From: Acinetobacter sp. UBA801
GTDB taxonomy: Bacteria > Pseudomonadota > Gammaproteobacteria > Pseudomonadales > Moraxellaceae
NCBI GenBank assembly: GCA_002296655.1
Contig: DBIN01000035.1
Span: forward strand, 1 to 36,678
Direction: 5' to 3'
DNA: 36,678 nt
In this document: in pieces, positions 33,892 to 36,678 of the stretch
How positions within the stretch are numbered: position 1 is the stretch's first letter
Layout of the letters: the number at the start of each line of letters is the position of its first letter
The notes under the pieces: generated by a model
Seen by the model: the letters and a program-made list of their open reading frames with translations, nothing else
Databases searched by the model: none
Told to the model about the DNA's origin: nothing
Position numbers and translations under genes: made by a program

Positions 33892-34482
33892 ATGACTGAT
33901 TCTGTCATAGAAACCCATCCACTAAAACCCTTTTTACCCACCAATGCTAAGCTGTTAATGCTAGGTAGTTTTCCACCACCTAAAAGCCGCTGGAAAATGG
34001 ATTTTTATTATCCGAATTATCAAAATGATATGTGGCGAATTTTCGGATTATGTTTTTTTCAGGATAAAAACTACTTTTTAAATGTAGAAGCTAAAAGTTT
34101 TCATCTTCATAAAATTATTGATTTTTTAAACACTACAGGTATAGCTATTTCAGATACGGCACAGCAGGTGATTCGCTTAAAAGGCAATGCATCAGACAAA
34201 TTTTTACAGATTGAAAAACCAATGGATATTGCCGCACTTTTAAGCAATATGCCTTTGTGTCAAAGCATTATAACCACGGGCGACAAGGCAACAGATACAC
34301 TTATGTTATCCATGCCTGAAACTGCCAAAAAACCTCAAATTGGGCAGGCGACTCATTGTTATTTTGCCAATCGTGATTTGCATTTATATCGGATGCCTTC
34401 ATCTTCACGAGCCTATCCGTTGGCTTTAGAGAAAAAAGCAGACGCGTATTTTAACTTATTTAAAGAAATAGGCTTACTATAA
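33892..34482 (+). CDS. uracil-DNA glycosylase family protein (Mug/TDG-like)
   Basis: Protein of 196 residues with the outline of the uracil-DNA-glycosylase superfamily. The early motif MLGSFPPPKSRWKMDFYYPN corresponds to the family's GxxPxxxxx-Y/F-P-N region, NDMWRIFG follows, and the late RMPSSSRAYP stands where the family has the HPSxx or NPSxx loop. A role in removing deaminated or mispaired bases is possible. The usual catalytic asparagine of Mug is not obvious in the early motif, so activity is uncertain. It is a single gene convergent with the phospholipase-like gene. Confidence 0.75.
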   Translation: MTDSVIETHPLKPFLPTNAKLLMLGSFPPPKSRWKMDFYYPNYQNDMWRIFGLCFFQDKNYFLNVEAKSFHLHKIIDFLNTTGIAISDTAQQVIRLKGNASDKFLQIEKPMDIAALLSNMPLCQSIITTGDKATDTLMLSMPETAKKPQIGQATHCYFANRDLHLYRMPSSSRAYPLALEKKADAYFNLFKEIGLL

Positions 34483-34545
34483 GAAACACTGAAGTAATTA
34501 TGGGAAAGAAATATGTTTCAATCAACTCATGCATATCTAATGTCA

Positions 34546-36102
34546 TTACATCATCCATTCAATTGGGAATAATGACACTGTTTTCATTATAAATCGTTGA
34601 AATGGTGTAGTTTCAGGATCATGGTGATAGGTTTGAATACTGCCATTTGCCTGATGATCTAACCAAATAATTTGACCGTTTTTATCTAATTTTAGTTCAT
34701 ACGCAATTTGTGGCAAATAACGATCTAAAGACTTGAAAACATCATCTTGTAATTGTTCAGATTCTAACACCAAGCCAACTTCGGTATTTAAGTAGGCAGA
34801 ACGAGGATCAAGGTTAAAAGAGCCTACAAAGACCATACCATCTATATCAAAGAATTTGGCATGTAAACTTGAGGCATTTTTGCCTTTTGCGGGAATTACG
34901 TTACCCGTTGCAACTTCATACCAAGTACGTTTTTTTCGCTCAATATAAGGCTTAAACTCATATAAACGAATGCCTGATTTAAGTAAATCTACGCGGTACT
35001 GCTGATAAAATGCATGTACCAAAGGCACATCATTGGCTAAAAATGAATTGGTCAATACACGTATCTGTATTCCTTTTTCAGCCAGTTGAGTAAGTGTTTT
35101 TAGCCCATCTTCCGTTGGAACAAAATAGGCAGAAACCAGTTCCAGATGTTGTTTTGGTTCACCCATTAACTTTAACATTTGTTTATAAATCAGTTGCTCG
35201 CCTTGTGCTGTACCTCGAATTTTATTTGGCGAATCTGCCACAAAATACGCTCGTACCCACTGTACAGGTCTTCGGTCTAATTTGATGCTGATTTCTTCTT
35301 GTGCATTAGCCACACGTTCACGAATTTTATCTTTATATTTGTCATTTAATTCATAGCGATGACGTAATTCACGCAATTGCAACGCGTTTCCTGTGCCTAA
35401 TAATTGCTTTACCGAATAGCTTAGTTCGTCATTCCAAAACTCTAAAAACACGGCATTAGCTTGGGGAACAGTACTGCCATAGAATAGAATATCCATATCT
35501 GTAAATTGAAAATTTTCACTGGCATCAAAATATTCACGGCTAATATTACGCCCACCTGTCACGGCAATCGCCCCATCGGCAATAATTAGTTTATTGTGCA
35601 TACGGCGGTTGATTTGTTTAAAACGAAACAAATAATCCATCACACGAAAATGCCGATATTTGTACGGATTGAAAATTTTTATTTCAAAATTAGGATGCTG
35701 AGCAAGCCGTTTTAAGGTTGGATCAAGTTGCGTACCATTCTGATCGTCAATTAATAAACGAACTTTTACACCACGATCTGCTGCTTTGAGCAGTTCAGCC
35801 AACATCAACTGACCGATTAAATCATTTTCCCAAATGTAATATTGTAAATCTAAATGGTGCTGTGCTTTTTGAATCAAATATAAACGCGAGGCGATGCTAC
35901 TAAAGGCATCATTTAGAGAAAGATAAGCCGTTAAATTTTTAGCTAAGTGCGCATCAATTTCCTGACCATTCAGCCAATGATCTACATAAGGTGCAACAGG
36001 GCTATCCTTGCTCGCTTGATTCATCGGTAAACTGCATCCTGTCAGTAAAATAGCGTAAAAAGCGAACATTCCAAGCCAGTAATAAGATCTTTGGATTTTC
36101 AT
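34546..36102 (-). CDS. phospholipase D/cardiolipin-synthase-like lipoprotein
   Basis: PLD-superfamily protein of 518 residues with two HKD motifs: H169, K171 and D176 in MHNKLIIADGAIAVTGGRN, and H414, K416 and D421 in LHAKFFDIDGMVFVGSFN. The N-terminus MKIQRSYYWLGMFAFYAILLTGC is a lipoprotein signal with lipobox LTGC; the lipidated cysteine is C23 and serine follows it, which favours sorting to the outer membrane. This differs from ClsA, which is an integral inner-membrane protein. The enzyme may remodel phospholipids in the periplasm or hydrolyse exogenous lipid or DNA phosphodiesters. Ribosome site weak (AAGAA). It is a single gene, with no terminator recognised on its downstream side. Confidence 0.9.
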   Translation of the reverse strand: MKIQRSYYWLGMFAFYAILLTGCSLPMNQASKDSPVAPYVDHWLNGQEIDAHLAKNLTAYLSLNDAFSSIASRLYLIQKAQHHLDLQYYIWENDLIGQLMLAELLKAADRGVKVRLLIDDQNGTQLDPTLKRLAQHPNFEIKIFNPYKYRHFRVMDYLFRFKQINRRMHNKLIIADGAIAVTGGRNISREYFDASENFQFTDMDILFYGSTVPQANAVFLEFWNDELSYSVKQLLGTGNALQLRELRHRYELNDKYKDKIRERVANAQEEISIKLDRRPVQWVRAYFVADSPNKIRGTAQGEQLIYKQMLKLMGEPKQHLELVSAYFVPTEDGLKTLTQLAEKGIQIRVLTNSFLANDVPLVHAFYQQYRVDLLKSGIRLYEFKPYIERKKRTWYEVATGNVIPAKGKNASSLHAKFFDIDGMVFVGSFNLDPRSAYLNTEVGLVLESEQLQDDVFKSLDRYLPQIAYELKLDKNGQIIWLDHQANGSIQTYHHDPETTPFQRFIMKTVSLFPIEWMM

Positions 36103-36226
36103 GATTATTCTTATGTCATTCTGTATTTATACATGGAGATTATCCTCATGTTAATGCTTTAAACTCTGAATATAAAGAGGATATTGTTAGACCTCTATTA
36201 ATGTGTTTTTTAGGGATAATTTGCTC

Positions 36227-36459
36227 ATGAAATCACGCGCAGCCGTCGCATTCGGCCTACGTTAGCCGCTTGAAAATGTTGAAATAGATGTTGTACCACC
36301 GTACGCTGAAGTAGTCTTGGTCAAAATTACCCACATAGGGCTATGCTATACCGATGCATTTATCTTATCGGGTGAAAACCCTGAAGGGGATTGTTCCTGC
36401 AGTTCTTGGGTGCAGGTATTATGGTGGAAGTTGGTGAAGCTGTGACCAGTCATGAGTAG
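36227..36459 (+). pseudogene. remnant of class III alcohol dehydrogenase (glutathione-dependent formaldehyde dehydrogenase)
   Basis: The 5' end of an adhC/frmA-type gene survives: MKSRAAVAF, then [37 protein letters not shown] and, in a second frame, VPAVLG and [14 protein letters not shown]. An in-frame TAG replaces codon 13, a frameshift follows the NPEG segment, and a few bases including the expected HE codons after VLG are missing. The gene stops at TAG (36457-36459) after about 78 codons of the normal 370. It is a clear decayed fragment with no functional product. Confidence 0.85.
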
Positions 36460-36482
36460 TACGCTTAAATAAAGACACAACA

Positions 36483-36511
36483 AAAACCAAGCTTCTGCTT
36501 GGTTTTTTTTT
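36483..36511 (+). terminator. rho-independent terminator after the dehydrogenase remnant
   Basis: AAAACCAAGC (36483-36492), TTCT loop, GCTTGGTTTT (36497-36506), then T to 36511. A perfect ten-base-pair stem with a long T-run, probably the original terminator of the decayed gene. Confidence 0.85.
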
Positions 36512-36568
36512 AATCTCAGATTTGCTAAAGACCGTAGATAAATTTTGCTTATTTTTTGATAAATACTA

Positions 36569-36678
36569 GGACTTACGCACTATCATTTATAGTTTCTCTG
36601 TGGTAGCAGATGATTTTTATCGAGAATAAAGTCATCAATGAAGTCTTTGATGATTGGTCTAAATAATTTCTTCTGCCA
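36569..36678. mobile_element. possible insertion-sequence end cut by the window border
   Basis: GGACTTACGCAC at 36569-36580 resembles terminal repeats of IS4/IS5-like elements, which often begin GGACTTGCGCA or similar. Downstream, the minus strand is open from the border to a TGA near 36586, encoding a basic peptide that ends HLLPQRNYK, which could be the tail of a transposase. The matching other end is outside the window, so this is tentative. Confidence 0.3.

Overview
The window reads as chromosomal DNA of an Acinetobacter species. The DNA is AT-rich, the benzoate/catechol proteins and their LysR regulator follow the Acinetobacter baylyi ADP1 BenM/Cat types closely, a DcaP-type porin (BenP) is present, and the small-gene content suits that genus. 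The gene order differs from the ADP1 arrangement as I know it, so this is probably another species. No rRNA, tRNA, CRISPR array or prophage was seen. This is reading by eye; no database search was run.

Region 1 (1-2420): a TetR-family regulator faces away from an acetyl-CoA acetyltransferase-type thiolase. The 542 bp between them hold a 100-bp MITE-like element with TA duplications.

Region 2 (2435-17822) is the core of the window: a complete benzoate to succinyl-CoA plus acetyl-CoA pathway. One divergent promoter region (13671-13785) separates benM-benK-benP on the plus strand from twelve consecutive minus-strand genes, catB-catC-catA-benA-benB-benC-benD-benE-catI-catJ-catF-catD. BenK and BenE (inner membrane) and BenP (outer membrane) take up benzoate. 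BenABC dihydroxylates it and BenD makes catechol. CatA, CatB, CatC and CatD convert catechol to 3-oxoadipate. CatIJ activates it with CoA and CatF thiolyses it. Only one regulator is present and it is BenM-like, not CatM-like. It has a perfect ATAC-N7-GTAT operator beside its own start and a degenerate site at the catB promoter.

Region 3 (17860-24977): a MocR-type regulator, a one-helix small protein, an EamA exporter, two unrecognised proteins (one secreted), an HxlR regulator, the tusDCB-tusE sulfur-relay genes for tRNA thiolation, and a GalE-like epimerase whose YxxxK lysine is replaced by glutamine.

Region 4 (25056-27614): class II fumarase behind a good Fur-box match, a 48-residue hydrophilic protein and an unrecognised 163-residue protein.

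Region 5 (27674-32716): a LysR regulator divergent from an acyl-CoA dehydrogenase, an APH-like kinase, a histidine-phosphatase-fold protein and an SDR. This looks like a split version of the ACAD10/ACAD11 kinase-dehydrogenase fusion and may handle 4-hydroxyacyl-CoAs. It is the best candidate in the window for under-described biology.

Region 6 (32783-36678): an SGNH hydrolase, a uracil-DNA-glycosylase-family protein, a phospholipase-D-type lipoprotein, a dead fragment of a class III alcohol dehydrogenase gene, and a possible insertion-sequence end at the right border.
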